Part shown: positions 22,318 to 32,745 of the stretch, in pieces
Layout of the letters: every line of letters starts with the position of its first letter
How positions within the stretch are numbered: position 1 is the stretch's first letter
Source of the DNA: Planctomycetota bacterium
Lineage (GTDB): Bacteria; Planctomycetota; Phycisphaerae; FEN-1346
Direction: 5' to 3'
DNA: 36,491 nucleotides
NCBI GenBank assembly: GCA_016872895.1
Contig: VGYT01000007.1
Span: 1 to 36,491, forward strand
The notes under the pieces: generated by a model
What the model was told of the DNA's origin: nothing
The model's database searches: none
What the model saw: only the letters and a program-made list of their open reading frames with translations
Translations under genes and position numbers: made by a program

Positions 22318-24875
22318 CCGCGAGTGCCGCACCGAGCGCTGCTGCCACCGCCCCGGCCCGCGCCGGCGAAATCGCCGCCCGCCTGCTTCGCCGCGCGGTC
22401 GTCATCCTCGGCGCGGCCGCCATCATCGTCCTGCCGCAATTCACCACGAACGCCTCGTTCGACGGTCCGCCGGGCATTCCGGGGCCGGTGACGGTGGCGG
22501 CGGTGGGCCTGGCGCTCGGGCTCATGCCGATGCTTCTTGCCGCATCGTGGGTGGCCGAGGGGCGGGCGCGGCTAAGGCATCCGTGGCTGCTGCTGCCGCT
22601 TGCGCTCCTCGTGGCAGGGGCGGCCGTCTCGACGGTCTTTGCGGCCGATAAGTCGTCGGCCCTGGTGCGCGCGGCCGAGATGACGGGCCTGTGGACGGCG
22701 GCGTGGGCGCTCGCCGAAGCACTGCGAAGCAACGGCGAGCGGCGGTTCATCCTGGCGGTGCTCGTGGCCGCGGCCGCGGGCGCCGCCGCCGTCGGCATCT
22801 ACCAGCACGCCTACGGCCTGCCGCAGATGTGGCAATACTTCCAGGAACACCGCGAGGAGGTGCTCGCGCAGCAGGGCATCGTCCCCGGCAGTTACACCGA
22901 GAAGATGTTCATCGGGCGATTCACGGGCGGCGTGCAGGCGGGGCTGGGGCATCCGAACGTCCTGGCGGCCCTGCTGGTGCTCGGATTGCTGACGGCCGCC
23001 GGCCTGGCGAGAGAGAAGTGGTCCGAGACGTGCGGCCGCGGCCCGCGCGGCTTGGCGGTTGTGTGCATCCTGGCGGCGGTGGTGTGCGGCGTCGGGCTGG
23101 TGCTGACGCAGAGCCGCGCGGGCGAGGCGGCCGCCGCCGTCGGACTCTTCTGGCTCGCTGTGGCGTGGCGCGTGCACTCGCGCCGGCGGCGCGCGGCCCT
23201 CTACCTGGCGCCGCTCGCGGCGGGGGCGGCGGCCCTGGCACTCGCCGCCGCCGCCGACCTGCCCGGCACGGGCGACGCCCTCCGGACGCTGCGCTACCGC
23301 CTGGATTACTGGCAGGCGACGGCCGAGATGCTGCGCGGGTCGTGGCTGGGGGGCGTGGGCCTCGAAAACTTCGGCCTCCACTACACGGAGTTCAAGTTGC
23401 CGTGGGCGCCGGAGGTGGTGAGCGACCCGCACAACATGGTGCTGGCGATATGGAGCAGCCTGGGGCTGGCCGGCCTGGCGGGCCTGGCGGCGCTGGCGGG
23501 GGTCGCAGCCGCGACCGTTCGCAGGCGCGCCGCAGCGGCCGCCGCCGCAGCGCCCCCCGGCGCCGGCGTCGATTGCGGATTGCGAATTGCGGATTGCGAA
23601 TTGCACTGCACATCAAACGGGCAAGCGCCGCAAGCGACGCCGGCGGGCCGCCTTTCAATCCGCAATCCGCAGGAGGGCGCGGGGGCGTGCGCTGCGCCCG
23701 CCGGCGGTCCCCCGCCGCCCGACGAATCGCTCATCGGCCTGCTCGTGCCCACGGCCTTGCTGGCCGGCCCGCCCGCCGTCCACTTCATCATGGCCCTCGT
23801 GGCGCAGCCGTCGGGGTGGTGGCCCCTGGCGGTGACGATATTTGGAGGCATGCTGATGCTAACAGGTCTCGCGGCGGGGCGGGAGCCGTCGCGCCTGTCC
23901 GCCTCCTCCGGGCCGCTGCGGGCCGCGGGCACGGCCGCCGGGGCGGCGCTGGCGGCCTTCGCCCTCATGGAGCAGATCGGAACGGCCGCCCTCGAGCCGC
24001 CCGCCGCCTGGGCGGCGCTGGCCCTCCTGGCCGCCTGGCTCGGCCCGCGCCGCGGCGCCGCCGCCCGTTTAGCCGCGGCCGGCACGGCCGCGGCCGTCGC
24101 CGTACCGGCGACGGCTAAACAACGGCAGCGGCGTCGCGCGTGTTTAGCCGCGGCAGATCGAGCCAGCCGCGGGGGCAGAGGGCCATCTCCACCCGCCGCC
24201 GGCGCGCCACCGGCCCGCGGCGTTCGCCTGCCCGGCTGGGCCCAGTTCGCCATGATGCTCGCCGTCATGGCTGCGGTGTTCGCGTACGTGCGGCTGGTGG
24301 TGGCGCCCGTGGCGCGGGAGGACGCCCTCTTGGCCGAGGCCCGCGCGGCTTCCGACCCGTTCGACCGCGACACGGCCCTGCGGGCGGCCGCCGAGGCGAA
24401 CCCGCTTGCGTGGGAGCCGGCGCTGGCGCGCGGCCGCATGTGGCAGGCGCAGGCGATGCGCGAGCAAGGGCCCGGCCGCACGGTCACCCTGGAGCGGGCC
24501 ATGGAGGCGTACCGCGGCGCCGTCGCCCGCCAGCCGCGATTGCGCCACGCGCTGCTGGGCCTCGCCTCCTGCCGCCTGGCGATTCCGAGCGCCATAGCCG
24601 TTGACCGCGCGGCCCTTCAGGATGCGCTCCGGTACACCGAGGCCGCGCGCCGGCTGTATCCCACCGACATCCCGACGCAGGCCCAGGCGGCCGCGCTCGT
24701 GGACGCCCTGGAAGATCGGCCGGCGCGCGCCTTGGCCGAGTTCCGCCGTCTGCTGGACCTGGACCGGCTGATGCCGGAAGAGGACCGGCGCCTGCCGGCC
24801 GACCTGAGGCGCGAGTTCCAGGACCGCGCCCGCGAACTGGAGGAATCGCTGGCCAGGCCCGCCCCGGCGCGGTAG
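22314..24875 (+). CDS. O-antigen ligase / polymerase (Wzy_C) family membrane protein with TPR-like tail
   Basis: 853 residues. The N-terminal half is a multi-pass membrane protein with the Wzy_C/WaaL signature near residue 340 (LGGVGLENFGLHY, SDPHNMVLAIWSSLGLAG) and the TQSRAGEAAA motif. The C-terminal third (about 670-850) is helical and TPR-like (DTALRAAAEANPLAWEPAL, YRGAVARQPRLRHALLGLASCRLA). It probably polymerises or ligates lipid-linked glycan made by the preceding transferase. Two dispersed repeats are read in frame: a word-repeat hairpin giving VDCGLRIADCELHC and SIRNPQ (about 418-455), and a GTTTAGCCG element giving [18 protein letters not shown] (about 584-615). Both fall in loops between helices, so the topology may survive. 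Confidence 0.82.
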   Translation: MTASAAPSAAATAPARAGEIAARLLRRAVVILGAAAIIVLPQFTTNASFDGPPGIPGPVTVAAVGLALGLMPMLLAASWVAEGRARLRHPWLLLPLALLVAGAAVSTVFAADKSSALVRAAEMTGLWTAAWALAEALRSNGERRFILAVLVAAAAGAAAVGIYQHAYGLPQMWQYFQEHREEVLAQQGIVPGSYTEKMFIGRFTGGVQAGLGHPNVLAALLVLGLLTAAGLAREKWSETCGRGPRGLAVVCILAAVVCGVGLVLTQSRAGEAAAAVGLFWLAVAWRVHSRRRRAALYLAPLAAGAAALALAAAADLPGTGDALRTLRYRLDYWQATAEMLRGSWLGGVGLENFGLHYTEFKLPWAPEVVSDPHNMVLAIWSSLGLAGLAGLAALAGVAAATVRRRAAAAAAAAPPGAGVDCGLRIADCELHCTSNGQAPQATPAGRLSIRNPQEGAGACAAPAGGPPPPDESLIGLLVPTALLAGPPAVHFIMALVAQPSGWWPLAVTIFGGMLMLTGLAAGREPSRLSASSGPLRAAGTAAGAALAAFALMEQIGTAALEPPAAWAALALLAAWLGPRRGAAARLAAAGTAAAVAVPATAKQRQRRRACLAAADRASRGGRGPSPPAAGAPPARGVRLPGWAQFAMMLAVMAAVFAYVRLVVAPVAREDALLAEARAASDPFDRDTALRAAAEANPLAWEPALARGRMWQAQAMREQGPGRTVTLERAMEAYRGAVARQPRLRHALLGLASCRLAIPSAIAVDRAALQDALRYTEAARRLYPTDIPTQAQAAALVDALEDRPARALAEFRRLLDLDRLMPEEDRRLPADLRREFQDRARELEESLARPAPAR
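23571..23670. repeat. Word-repeat hairpin (GATTGCGGATTGCGAATTGC) inside the ligase-like gene
   Basis: The left arm 23571-23604 repeats the word GCGGATT/GCGAATT four to five times; the right arm TCAATCCGCAATCCGC at 23655-23670 is its complement. The whole 100 bp stays open in the gene's frame. Confidence 0.85.
24067..24160. repeat. Full GTTTAGCCG...CGGCTAAAC element plus start of a second, in frame
   Basis: A 54-bp element at 24067-24120 has inverted ends GTTTAGCCG and CGGCTAAAC and two inner hairpins. After AACGGC, as at 10275, a second GTTTAGCCGCGG begins at 24141. The TAG is out of phase here, so the ligase-like frame reads through. Confidence 0.88.
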
Positions 24876-24884
24876 CATAAGACC

Positions 24885-25286
24885 ATGCCGAAACACACGC
24901 AAATCTCCATCGCCATGCGGAACGAGGTGGGGTCCCTGTGCCGCCTGTGCGGCATCATGGCGCGGGCGGGCGTGAACATACTGGGCCTGGCCATCGACGA
25001 CTGCACCGACGAGGGCTTCGTACGACTCATCGTCGATGAGCCGAAGAAGGCCCGACAGACGCTCGACGCCGCCAGGGTCCCCCACCAGGTCCAGGACGTG
25101 CTGGCGCTGGACCTGGCGAACGAGCCGGGGGCGCTCCAGCGGGCCTCCGCCCGCCTGGCCGAGGCGGGCGTGAACATCCACTACGCCTACGGGACGGTGG
25201 GGCCGCAAGCGGGCGCCGGCCTGCTGGTGCTTCGCGTGTCGGACCTCGACCGCGCGGCCGCAATCCTGGAACCCGCGACCAAATAG
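24885..25286 (+). CDS. Tandem ACT-domain protein
   Basis: 133 residues containing two ACT-like regulatory folds and nothing else. The first (about 4-65) has ISIAMRNEVGSLCRLCGIMARAGVNILGLAIDD; the second (about 68-130) has VLALDLANEPGALQRASARLAEAGVNIHYAYG. ACT pairs of this kind usually bind an amino acid and regulate amino-acid metabolism; the ligand is unknown. No catalytic domain is attached. It starts 9 bp after the ligase-like gene and lacks a clear ribosome site; TAGCAT just ahead may be a -10 box of a leaderless transcript. Confidence 0.88.
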   Translation: MPKHTQISIAMRNEVGSLCRLCGIMARAGVNILGLAIDDCTDEGFVRLIVDEPKKARQTLDAARVPHQVQDVLALDLANEPGALQRASARLAEAGVNIHYAYGTVGPQAGAGLLVLRVSDLDRAAAILEPATK

Positions 25287-25289
25287 TGC

Positions 25290-25317
25290 TTGACAGCCGC
25301 GCGCCCGGCAGTATCTT
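25290..25317 (+). promoter_or_regulatory. Strong sigma-70-like promoter for the 29-residue peptide gene
   Basis: A perfect TTGACA (25290-25295), 16 bp, TATCTT (25312-25317), right after the ACT gene. The transcript would begin about 60 nt ahead of the small ORF at 25384. Confidence 0.65.
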
Positions 25318-25383
25318 GCCAGCAATGAGGCGGGCCCACCGACCGGGCGCCGCGGACGAGCATCAGCAGGAAGGAGACCCGTC

Positions 25384-25473
25384 ATGCCATGGTGGTGGTA
25401 CTTGCTGATTCCCTTGCTGATCATTCTGATCGTCGTCTATGTGATCATCAAGAAGAAGCAGAAGCAGCAGTAG
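25384..25473 (+). CDS. Small single-pass membrane protein (29 residues), unknown function
   Basis: Too short for the ORF track. Translation begins MPWWWYLLIPLLIILIVV, continues as a hydrophobic helix of about 20 residues, and ends with a basic and glutamine-rich tail (KKKQKQQ). By the positive-inside rule the C-terminus is probably cytoplasmic. An excellent ribosome site, GGAAGGAGA, lies 7 nt before the ATG, and a near-consensus promoter sits 70 bp further up. Together these argue for a real gene. I know no family for it; small single-helix proteins often modulate a membrane complex or respond to stress. It stands alone between the ACT and cyclophilin-like genes. Confidence 0.72.
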   Translation: MPWWWYLLIPLLIILIVVYVIIKKKQKQQ

Positions 25474-25595
25474 GCGCCTTGGGCGAGCCAAGGGCGAGGC
25501 CTGCGGGCCCCGCCGTCAGCGGACCGGGTCAGCCCGCCTTTTCAGCCGGCGGTCTTATCCGGTCCGTGCCGTTACCGGCGGCCGTCTCTATCCGA

Positions 25596-25658
25596 GCCGC
25601 TCTCCGTAAGGGAGCGCTAACGTGGTGTCCGGCGAACCGCTCCCTTACGGAGAGCGGC
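25596..25658. repeat. Long perfect hairpin, GCTCTCCGTAAGGGAGCG family
   Basis: A perfect 21-bp stem (25596-25616 with 25638-25658) around a 21-nt loop. Its arms resemble those at 32347-32418 and 35078-35149. It lies between the 29-residue gene and the cyclophilin-like gene. Confidence 0.88.
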
Positions 25659-25689
25659 CCTGTTTCACGGCGCGGCCGGGCCTTTTCGC

Positions 25690-25718
25690 TTGCGGGAGGC
25701 CCTCCGCCGGCGTAGAAT
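25690..25718 (+). promoter_or_regulatory. Probable promoter for the cyclophilin-like gene
   Basis: TTGCGG (25690-25695), 17 bp, TAGAAT (25713-25718), about 30 bp upstream of the start. Confidence 0.5.
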
Positions 25719-25749
25719 GCCTCTTTCGCGGAACCGGTGGGAGATGCCC

Positions 25750-26124
25750 ATGCACGAGATTCGCGTTGCCACCAGCAAGGTCGAGATGCTCGCCACGCTG
25801 AACGATTCGCCCACGGCCGAGCGACTCTGGGACGCACTGCCCATCGAGAGCACCGTCAACACGTGGGGCCAGGAGATTTACTTCAGCATCCCGGTGCAGT
25901 GCGACCTGGGGCTGGAGGCCCGCGACAAGATGGAAATCGGCGAACTGGCCTACTGGCCCACGGGCAGCGCCCTGTGCATCTTCTTCGGCAAGACCCCCGC
26001 CTCGAAGGGCGACGAGCCGCGCGCGGCCAGCCCCGTCAACCCGGTCGGCCGGTGCGAAGGCGACATCAAGGTCTTCCGCCAGGTCAGGGAAGGCGACACC
26101 ATCCGCGTGGAACGGGTGGACTGA
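25750..26124 (+). CDS. Cyclophilin-like fold protein (TM1367/DUF369 type)
   Basis: 124 residues. It resembles the small cyclophilin-like family of unknown function: LNDSPTAERLWDALPIESTVNTWGQEIYFSIP, then KMEIGELAYWPTGSALCIFFGKTPAS and a C-terminal GRCEGDIKVFRQVREGDTIRVERV. The fold is like peptidyl-prolyl isomerases but such proteins generally lack the isomerase active site. I chose the second in-frame ATG (25750): GGTGGGAG sits 6 nt ahead of it, while the ATG at 25744 touches that site. Confidence 0.8.
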   Translation: MHEIRVATSKVEMLATLNDSPTAERLWDALPIESTVNTWGQEIYFSIPVQCDLGLEARDKMEIGELAYWPTGSALCIFFGKTPASKGDEPRAASPVNPVGRCEGDIKVFRQVREGDTIRVERVD

Positions 26125-26420
26125 ACATCGGCGCAGGCGCGGCGCCGCACGCGTTCAGCCGCGGCCACTACGGCCGCGGGCAGGTGTTTTGTGCGCCGCG
26201 CGGGCTTCGGCTCGCATAACTCGGCGTGGGGCAAGCGCTTAGCGCGCGGCGGGGGTCCGCGGGCGGCTGAAAAACAGTTGACGCTGCGCCCCGCGCCGGA
26301 TACATTTGCCGAGTCCCCGGCCCGCCGCGCAGCGGGCCGGGGTTGCCACGGGGTCGCCCTGGCCGGCCACGGCACGAGCCGTGCCCGTGCCCTGGCGGGC
26401 CGGGCTGTCGGAGCAGGCTC
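26125..26420. repeat. 296-bp gap with diverged repeats
   Basis: No gene seen. GTTCAGCCGCGGCC (about 26153) and CGGCTGAAAAAC (about 26268) look like diverged ends of the GTTTAGCCG family. At 26365-26399 is a GGCCACGGCACGAGCCGTGC hairpin whose sister is at 27668-27702, just before nusA. Confidence 0.55.
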
Positions 26421-27557
26421 TTGGCCGACGTAAGCCTCGAAAACGTGACGAAGGTGTTCCCGGGCGGCACGACGGCCGTCCAGGATTTCACCCTCGACAT
26501 CAGGAACCAGGAGTTCATCGTCCTGGTCGGTCCGTCGGGCTGCGGCAAGTCGACCACGCTGCGCATGGTGGCCGGGCTGGAGGAAATAACCGGCGGCACG
26601 ATCCGCATCGGCCGGCGCGTCGTAAACGACGTGCCCCCCAAGGACCGCGACATCGCCATGGTCTTCCAGAACTACGCCCTGTACCCGCACATGACGGTGT
26701 ACAAGAACATGGCGTTCGGGCTGAAGTTGCGGCGGTTCCCGAAGGACGAGATCGACCGGCGCGTGCGCGAGGCGGCCCGCATCCTGGGCATCGAGAACCT
26801 GATGGACCGCAAGCCCAAGGCCCTGTCGGGCGGTCAGCGGCAGCGCGTGGCCGTAGGAAGGGCCATCGTCCGCCAGCCGCAGGCCTTCCTCTTCGACGAG
26901 CCGCTGTCGAACCTCGACGCAAAACTCCGCGTCGAAATGCGGGCCGAACTGAAGCGCCTGCACCACCGCCTTCAGACCACCGTCATCTACGTCACGCACG
27001 ACCAGGCCGAGGCCATGACCCTGGGCGACCGCGTCGTCGTCATGAACGAGGGCCGCATCCAGCAGGTCGCCCCGCCCCTGGAAATCTACGACTACCCGGT
27101 CAACCGCTTCGTCGCGGGCTTCCTGGGGACGCCCGCGATGAACTTCGTTCCGGGGCGCCTCGCGCAGCAGGACGGCGGCACGTACTTCGAGGTGGCCGGC
27201 GCCAGGCTCCGCCTGCCGGCCGACAAGGCCGCCCGCGCCGCGGGCCACATCGGCCAGGAGGCCACGCTCGGCGTCAGGCCGGAAGATATCGGATACGCCG
27301 GCACCGGCAAGTTCGCCGGGCCCCGGAACATCCTGCCGGCCACCGTACGCGTCGTCGAGCCGCTGGGAGACGAGCAGATCGTCCATCTCTCCGGCCCCGG
27401 CGACGTGCCGATGGTCTGCAAACTGGACGCACACGTCAGGGTGGAGGTGGACCAGCGCATGGATGCGCACCTCGACCTGGCACGCGTCCACCTGTTCGAC
27501 GACCAGACCGGCTGCAACATCAGTTTGGAGCCTGAGCATGTAGCCCATGCCGGTTAA
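26421..27557 (+). CDS. ABC transporter ATP-binding protein, MalK/UgpC type
   Basis: A 378-residue ATPase of the carbohydrate-uptake (CUT1) class. ABC domain (about 1-235): Walker A GPSGCGKST, Q-loop MVFQNYALYPHMTV, signature LSGGQRQRVAVGRA, Walker B FLFDEPLSNLDA and H-loop VTHDQAEAM. A C-terminal TOBE-like regulatory domain (about 240-378) has LGVRPEDI and VVEPLGDEQIVHL. I chose the TTG at 26421 (GGAG 7 nt upstream), which gives the family N-terminus ADVSLENVTKVFPGG; the 26 residues upstream come from a repeat. No permease or binding protein is near, so it probably serves several transporters encoded elsewhere, like MsmX. A terminator-like hairpin follows. Confidence 0.92.
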   Translation: MADVSLENVTKVFPGGTTAVQDFTLDIRNQEFIVLVGPSGCGKSTTLRMVAGLEEITGGTIRIGRRVVNDVPPKDRDIAMVFQNYALYPHMTVYKNMAFGLKLRRFPKDEIDRRVREAARILGIENLMDRKPKALSGGQRQRVAVGRAIVRQPQAFLFDEPLSNLDAKLRVEMRAELKRLHHRLQTTVIYVTHDQAEAMTLGDRVVVMNEGRIQQVAPPLEIYDYPVNRFVAGFLGTPAMNFVPGRLAQQDGGTYFEVAGARLRLPADKAARAAGHIGQEATLGVRPEDIGYAGTGKFAGPRNILPATVRVVEPLGDEQIVHLSGPGDVPMVCKLDAHVRVEVDQRMDAHLDLARVHLFDDQTGCNISLEPEHVAHAG

Positions 27558-27600
27558 CGGCGGCGAGGTGCGGCAGGGCCGCCCCATCCCGGGGCGGCCG

Positions 27601-27634
27601 AAAGTGGGTCTGGCCTCGGTCCCACTTTTTTGTT
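27601..27634 (+). terminator. Probable rho-independent terminator after the ABC ATPase gene
   Basis: AAAGTGGG (27601-27608) pairs with CCCACTTT (27621-27628) around a 12-nt loop, followed by TTTGTTT. A GC-rich hairpin (GGGCCGCCCC/GGGGCGGCC) lies just before. Confidence 0.55.
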
Positions 27635-27667
27635 TCTCAGGGACGGCTGAAGAACGGCGCGGCTACC

Positions 27668-27702
27668 GGCCACGGCACGAGGCGTACCCGTGCCAGGGCG
27701 GG
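27668..27702. repeat. GGCCACGGCACGAG hairpin upstream of nusA
   Basis: Closely related to 26365-26399. It lies in the presumed leader of the nusA operon, about 45 bp before the start codon. Confidence 0.55.
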
Positions 27703-27746
27703 CAACGGCGCACGGCATGGCGAAGCGGCAAGGAACGGTGAGGCCC

Positions 27747-29204
<1,458 letters not shown>

Positions 29205-29372
29205 GAGTTTTCGCCCAAAAAAGCCGCCCAAGCCGGCCCCGGCTTTGCCGGGGCAAAGCCCCGCTACGCCGGGGCAGGTCAAAAACCCGGCGGCCGGGCG
29301 CGGCAGGCACGCGCGGCCAGGGGCCGCGCCCGAATCAGAGCCGCGACCGTGAGGGAGCGGCGCCGTTGCTGT
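29205..29372. repeat. nusA-infB gap filled with palindromes
   Basis: At about 29236-29277 is a GCCGGGGCAAAGCCCCGC hairpin with flanking copies of GCCGGGGC. At 29336-29372 the left arm GAGCCGCGACCGTGAGGGAG of the CCGTAAGGGAGCGG family ends just before the infB ribosome site, without its right arm. Confidence 0.65.
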
Positions 29373-29393
29373 ACGCGAGTGGAGGTATGACCT

Positions 29394-32294
29394 GTGCCGG
29401 TACGGATTTACGAACTCACGCGCGAGTTCAACCTGACGACGAAGGAAGTGCTGGCCGCCTGCCGCGAAGCCGGCCTCGTTGTGAAGTCGCACTCCAGCAC
29501 CATCGAAGACGACGAGGCCGCCATGGTCCGCCGCCGTCTCTCGGTGCTGGCGGGCGACACGGATGAGCCGGAGCGGGCGGCCGTGGCGGCGCCGCCGGAG
29601 CCGGCTGCGGCCCTTGCCCCGCCGCCTCCGCCGCCCGTGCCGCTGCCGTCGCCCGAAGAGCAACTGGCGCGCGCCCGCAGCATGCACGTGCTGCTGCCAA
29701 CGCGCGGCCCGATGAAACCGAAGGCCGAAGGGGCGAAGTTGCCCGGCCGCAGGCCGCCTCCCGCCCGGCCGGCCGCCGAGGCGCCCGCGCCCGCCCAGGC
29801 GGAGGCGCCCGCCGCCGAGGCCCCTGCGCAAGCGCCCCCCGGGGCGGCCGAAGCGGCCCCTGCCGCGGCCGTCGCCGAGGCGCCCTCGCCCGCCGCCGAA
29901 TCAGCCGCCGCGGCGGCCGAGGCGGGGGCCGCGGCCCCTGCGCAAGCGCCCGCCGGGCTTCGCCCTGGCGAAGCCGGGGCGGCCGAAGAAGCCGCCGCCG
30001 AGACTCGCGAGCGACTCCGCACCATCCGCAAGGCGCCCCGCCCGAAACTCGCTCCGAAGCCCAAACTTGCGCCCAGGCCGAAACTCGCCCCCAAGCCGGG
30101 GCCGCACCCGCAGGCCGTCAAGGAACCCGAAGCGCCACGGCCGCATCCGCAGGCCGTCGGCGTCGGCGCCCCGAAAAGAAAGAGGGCCGAGCCGAGGCGC
30201 CCGGAGAAGCCAAAGCCGCCCAAAGAGGCCGCCCGCGGCCCCGCGGCGCCGCCCGCGGCAGGCGCCCCCGGCGAGCGACGCACGCGCCGCCGCGGTCGAA
30301 AGGCCGCCGAAGAGGAAGCCGCAGAGGGCCTCCGAAAGGCCCAGGCCTTCCGCCGCCGCGAACGCATCCGCAAACGCGAAGACATGGAAGACGCCTCCGC
30401 CGCGGGCGACACCATCCTGTCGCCCACCACCGGCACCGAGCGGACGCGCATCGGGCGCGGCGGCCGCATCATCATGACCCGCCCCGCTACGCGCCCCGCC
30501 CCCCGCCCCCGCCCGCCCGCCGAGGGACCCAAGAAGGCCGCCGTCGAACTGCCTGTCACCGTCAAGAGCCTCTCCGCCGCACTCGGCGTCAAGGCCGGCG
30601 GCATCATCACCAAACTCATGGCCCAGGGCGCCCTGGCCACCGTCAACGACACCCTTACCGAGGAGCAGGCCCTGGAGATCGCCCTCGGATACGAAACGGA
30701 ACTCGAAATCCGCCGCCAACGCCGGCCCGAAGACGTCCTGCGCGACCTGGAATCGCAGCCCGACTCTCCCGAAGCCCTCCTGCCCCGATCCCCCGTCGTC
30801 GTATTCATGGGCCACGTGGACCACGGCAAGACCACACTCATGGACTACATACGCAAGTCTCACGTGGCGGCGGGCGAGGCCGGCGGTATAACGCAGCACA
30901 TCGGCGCGTACCGCGCCAAGGTGGGCGAGCGCTGGATCACCTTCCTCGACACGCCCGGACACGCCGCTTTCACCGCCATGCGCGCACGCGGCGCAAAGGT
31001 CACAGACGTGGCCGTCCTCGTCGTGGCCGCCGATGACGGCGTCATGCCGCAGACCGAGGAGGCCGTCAACCACGCGCGTGCGGCCGAGGTGCCCATCGTC
31101 GTCGCCATCAACAAGTGCGACCTGCCGCAGGCCAACCCACTGCGAGTCAAGCAGCAACTGGCCACCCTCGGCCTTCAGACCGAGGAGTGGGGCGGCAAGA
31201 CCATCTGCGCCGAGGTCAGCGCCACCACAGGCCAGAACGTCGACAAGTTGCTCGAATCGCTCCTCCTGGAAGCCGAGATGCGGGAACTCCGGGCCAACCC
31301 CGATCGCCCCGCCCTCGGCACAGTCATCGAGGCGCAACTGACCGAGGGCTTCGGCCCGCTGGCCACGCTCCTGGTGCAGAACGGCACGCTGCACACCGGC
31401 GACGTCGTCCTGGCCGGCACGGCCTACGGCCGCGTGCGGGTGCTGACGGACGAGACCAAGCGGCGGATGCGCGAGGCCGGCCCGGCCGTCCCCGTCCGCG
31501 TGGCCGGCCTGTCGGAGGTGCCGGAGGCCGGAGACCGATTCCACGTAGTCGAAGACCTCTCTCTCGCCAAGCAACTGGCCGAGGACCGCCAGCGCCAGCG
31601 CCGCCAGGCCGCCCTGGCCTTCGGCGCGGTGCCGCGAACCCTCGAGGCCGTCTTCCAGCGCATGACCGCAGCCAAGGTCAAGGAACTGCCCGTCATCATC
31701 AAGGCCGACGTCCAGGGCTCCGTAGAGGCCCTGCGAGAGAACCTCGAAAAAATCGAGCACCCGGAGGTCCGCGTCAGGGTCATCCACGCGGGCACAGGCG
31801 GCATAACCGAGAGCGACGTCCTGCTGGCCGACGCATCAAACGCCATCATCATCGGCTTCGGGGCGGTGCCCGACCCGCAGGCCCGCGTCCTGGCCGAGGC
31901 GCGCGGCGTGGATATCCGCCAGTACCAGATCATCTACGACGTGACCGACGACGTGCGCAAGGCCCTGGAAGGCATGCTCGCCCCGAAGGAGCAGGAACAC
32001 CGCCTGGGCGAGTGCAACGTCGTAAAGACCTTCAAAATCAGCCGCGTCGGAACCGTGGCCGGCTGCATGGTGACCGACGGCGTCATCGCGCGCAGCGCCC
32101 GCGTCCGCCTCGTCCGCGAGGGACGCATCGTGTTCACGGGCGCTATCCAGTCATTGAAACGCGTCAAGGACGACGCACGCGAGGTCCGCTCCGGGCAGGA
32201 GTGCGGCATCCACCTCGCCGGCTACAACGACGTCAAGGTCGGCGACCGCATCGAGGCGTTCGAGACGGTCTCCGTGGCCCGCACGTTGGAATAG
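29394..32294 (+). CDS. infB: Translation initiation factor IF-2
   Basis: A 966-residue IF-2, the GTPase that brings initiator tRNA to the ribosome. An N-terminal IF2_N module ([20 protein letters not shown]) comes first, then a very long Ala/Pro/Glu-rich linker (about 60-330) with [13 protein letters not shown] repeats. A second IF2_N module follows (about 385-440, [21 protein letters not shown]). The G domain starts near 470: [34 protein letters not shown]. After it come beta-barrel domains, with [14 protein letters not shown] and the C-terminal [18 protein letters not shown]. The GTG at 29394 has GGAGGT 7 nt upstream. Part of the linker (about 29952-29976) is encoded by a GGCTTCGCC/GGCGAAGCC palindrome. 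Confidence 0.97.
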   Translation: MPVRIYELTREFNLTTKEVLAACREAGLVVKSHSSTIEDDEAAMVRRRLSVLAGDTDEPERAAVAAPPEPAAALAPPPPPPVPLPSPEEQLARARSMHVLLPTRGPMKPKAEGAKLPGRRPPPARPAAEAPAPAQAEAPAAEAPAQAPPGAAEAAPAAAVAEAPSPAAESAAAAAEAGAAAPAQAPAGLRPGEAGAAEEAAAETRERLRTIRKAPRPKLAPKPKLAPRPKLAPKPGPHPQAVKEPEAPRPHPQAVGVGAPKRKRAEPRRPEKPKPPKEAARGPAAPPAAGAPGERRTRRRGRKAAEEEAAEGLRKAQAFRRRERIRKREDMEDASAAGDTILSPTTGTERTRIGRGGRIIMTRPATRPAPRPRPPAEGPKKAAVELPVTVKSLSAALGVKAGGIITKLMAQGALATVNDTLTEEQALEIALGYETELEIRRQRRPEDVLRDLESQPDSPEALLPRSPVVVFMGHVDHGKTTLMDYIRKSHVAAGEAGGITQHIGAYRAKVGERWITFLDTPGHAAFTAMRARGAKVTDVAVLVVAADDGVMPQTEEAVNHARAAEVPIVVAINKCDLPQANPLRVKQQLATLGLQTEEWGGKTICAEVSATTGQNVDKLLESLLLEAEMRELRANPDRPALGTVIEAQLTEGFGPLATLLVQNGTLHTGDVVLAGTAYGRVRVLTDETKRRMREAGPAVPVRVAGLSEVPEAGDRFHVVEDLSLAKQLAEDRQRQRRQAALAFGAVPRTLEAVFQRMTAAKVKELPVIIKADVQGSVEALRENLEKIEHPEVRVRVIHAGTGGITESDVLLADASNAIIIGFGAVPDPQARVLAEARGVDIRQYQIIYDVTDDVRKALEGMLAPKEQEHRLGECNVVKTFKISRVGTVAGCMVTDGVIARSARVRLVREGRIVFTGAIQSLKRVKDDAREVRSGQECGIHLAGYNDVKVGDRIEAFETVSVARTLE

Positions 32295-32346
32295 TGGTGC
32301 GCCAACATCGTTCTCGCGGGGGTCGTTCGCGCCGGGGTGCATATCA

Positions 32347-32418
32347 GAGCCGCGACCGTAAGGGAGCGGTGCCGTGGGGCTGCGTGCACAACTGCACCGC
32401 TCCTTACGGTCGCGGCTC
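32347..32418. repeat. Full CCGTAAGGGAGCGG hairpin between infB and ylxP
   Basis: The left arm 32347-32372 pairs with 32394-32418 with a single bulged base. The loop contains GGGGCTGCGTGCACAACT, close to the loop at 35101-35123 (GTCGGCTGCGCGCGCAACT), so loop as well as stem is shared. Confidence 0.88.
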
Positions 32419-32463
32419 CGATTCGGTCCCGGCTGGTCTCATGGCGAGGCACAATCCAATCAC

Positions 32464-32745
32464 ATGATAGTCGGCGTGCTCCAGATGCGGATCCTCATCC
32501 GCGACGCGATGAGCCTGAAGGACAAGAGGCGCGTCGTCCACGGCCTGCGGGACCGCATCCGCAACGATTTCAACGTCTCCGTAAGCGAGGTCGGCGCGCT
32601 TGACCGCCGCCAGGCCGCCGTCCTCGGCGTCGCCCTGGCCACCAACGACCAGGCCTTCGCCGACCGGGTGCTCGCAAAGGTGCTGGACCTCGTCCGCCGC
32701 ACGCCCGGCGCGGAACTCGTTGACTACGAATTGGAATTTCTATAG
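32464..32745 (+). CDS. ylxP: YlxP / DUF503 family protein
   Basis: 93 residues with the DUF503 family shape: MIVGVLQMRILIRDAMSLKDKRRVVHGLRDRIRNDFNVSVSEVG, then AVLGVALATNDQAFADRVLAKVLDLV. Members are usually encoded between infB and rbfA, as here, and are thought to act in ribosome or translation-related processes; the exact function is not settled. I chose the ATG at 32464, where the family N-terminus begins; no clear ribosome site precedes it, and 170 bp with a hairpin separate it from infB. Confidence 0.9.
   Translation: MIVGVLQMRILIRDAMSLKDKRRVVHGLRDRIRNDFNVSVSEVGALDRRQAAVLGVALATNDQAFADRVLAKVLDLVRRTPGAELVDYELEFL

Noticed and set aside
29901-31787. 628-residue minus-strand ORF within infB
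   Set aside because: Antisense shadow of IF-2.
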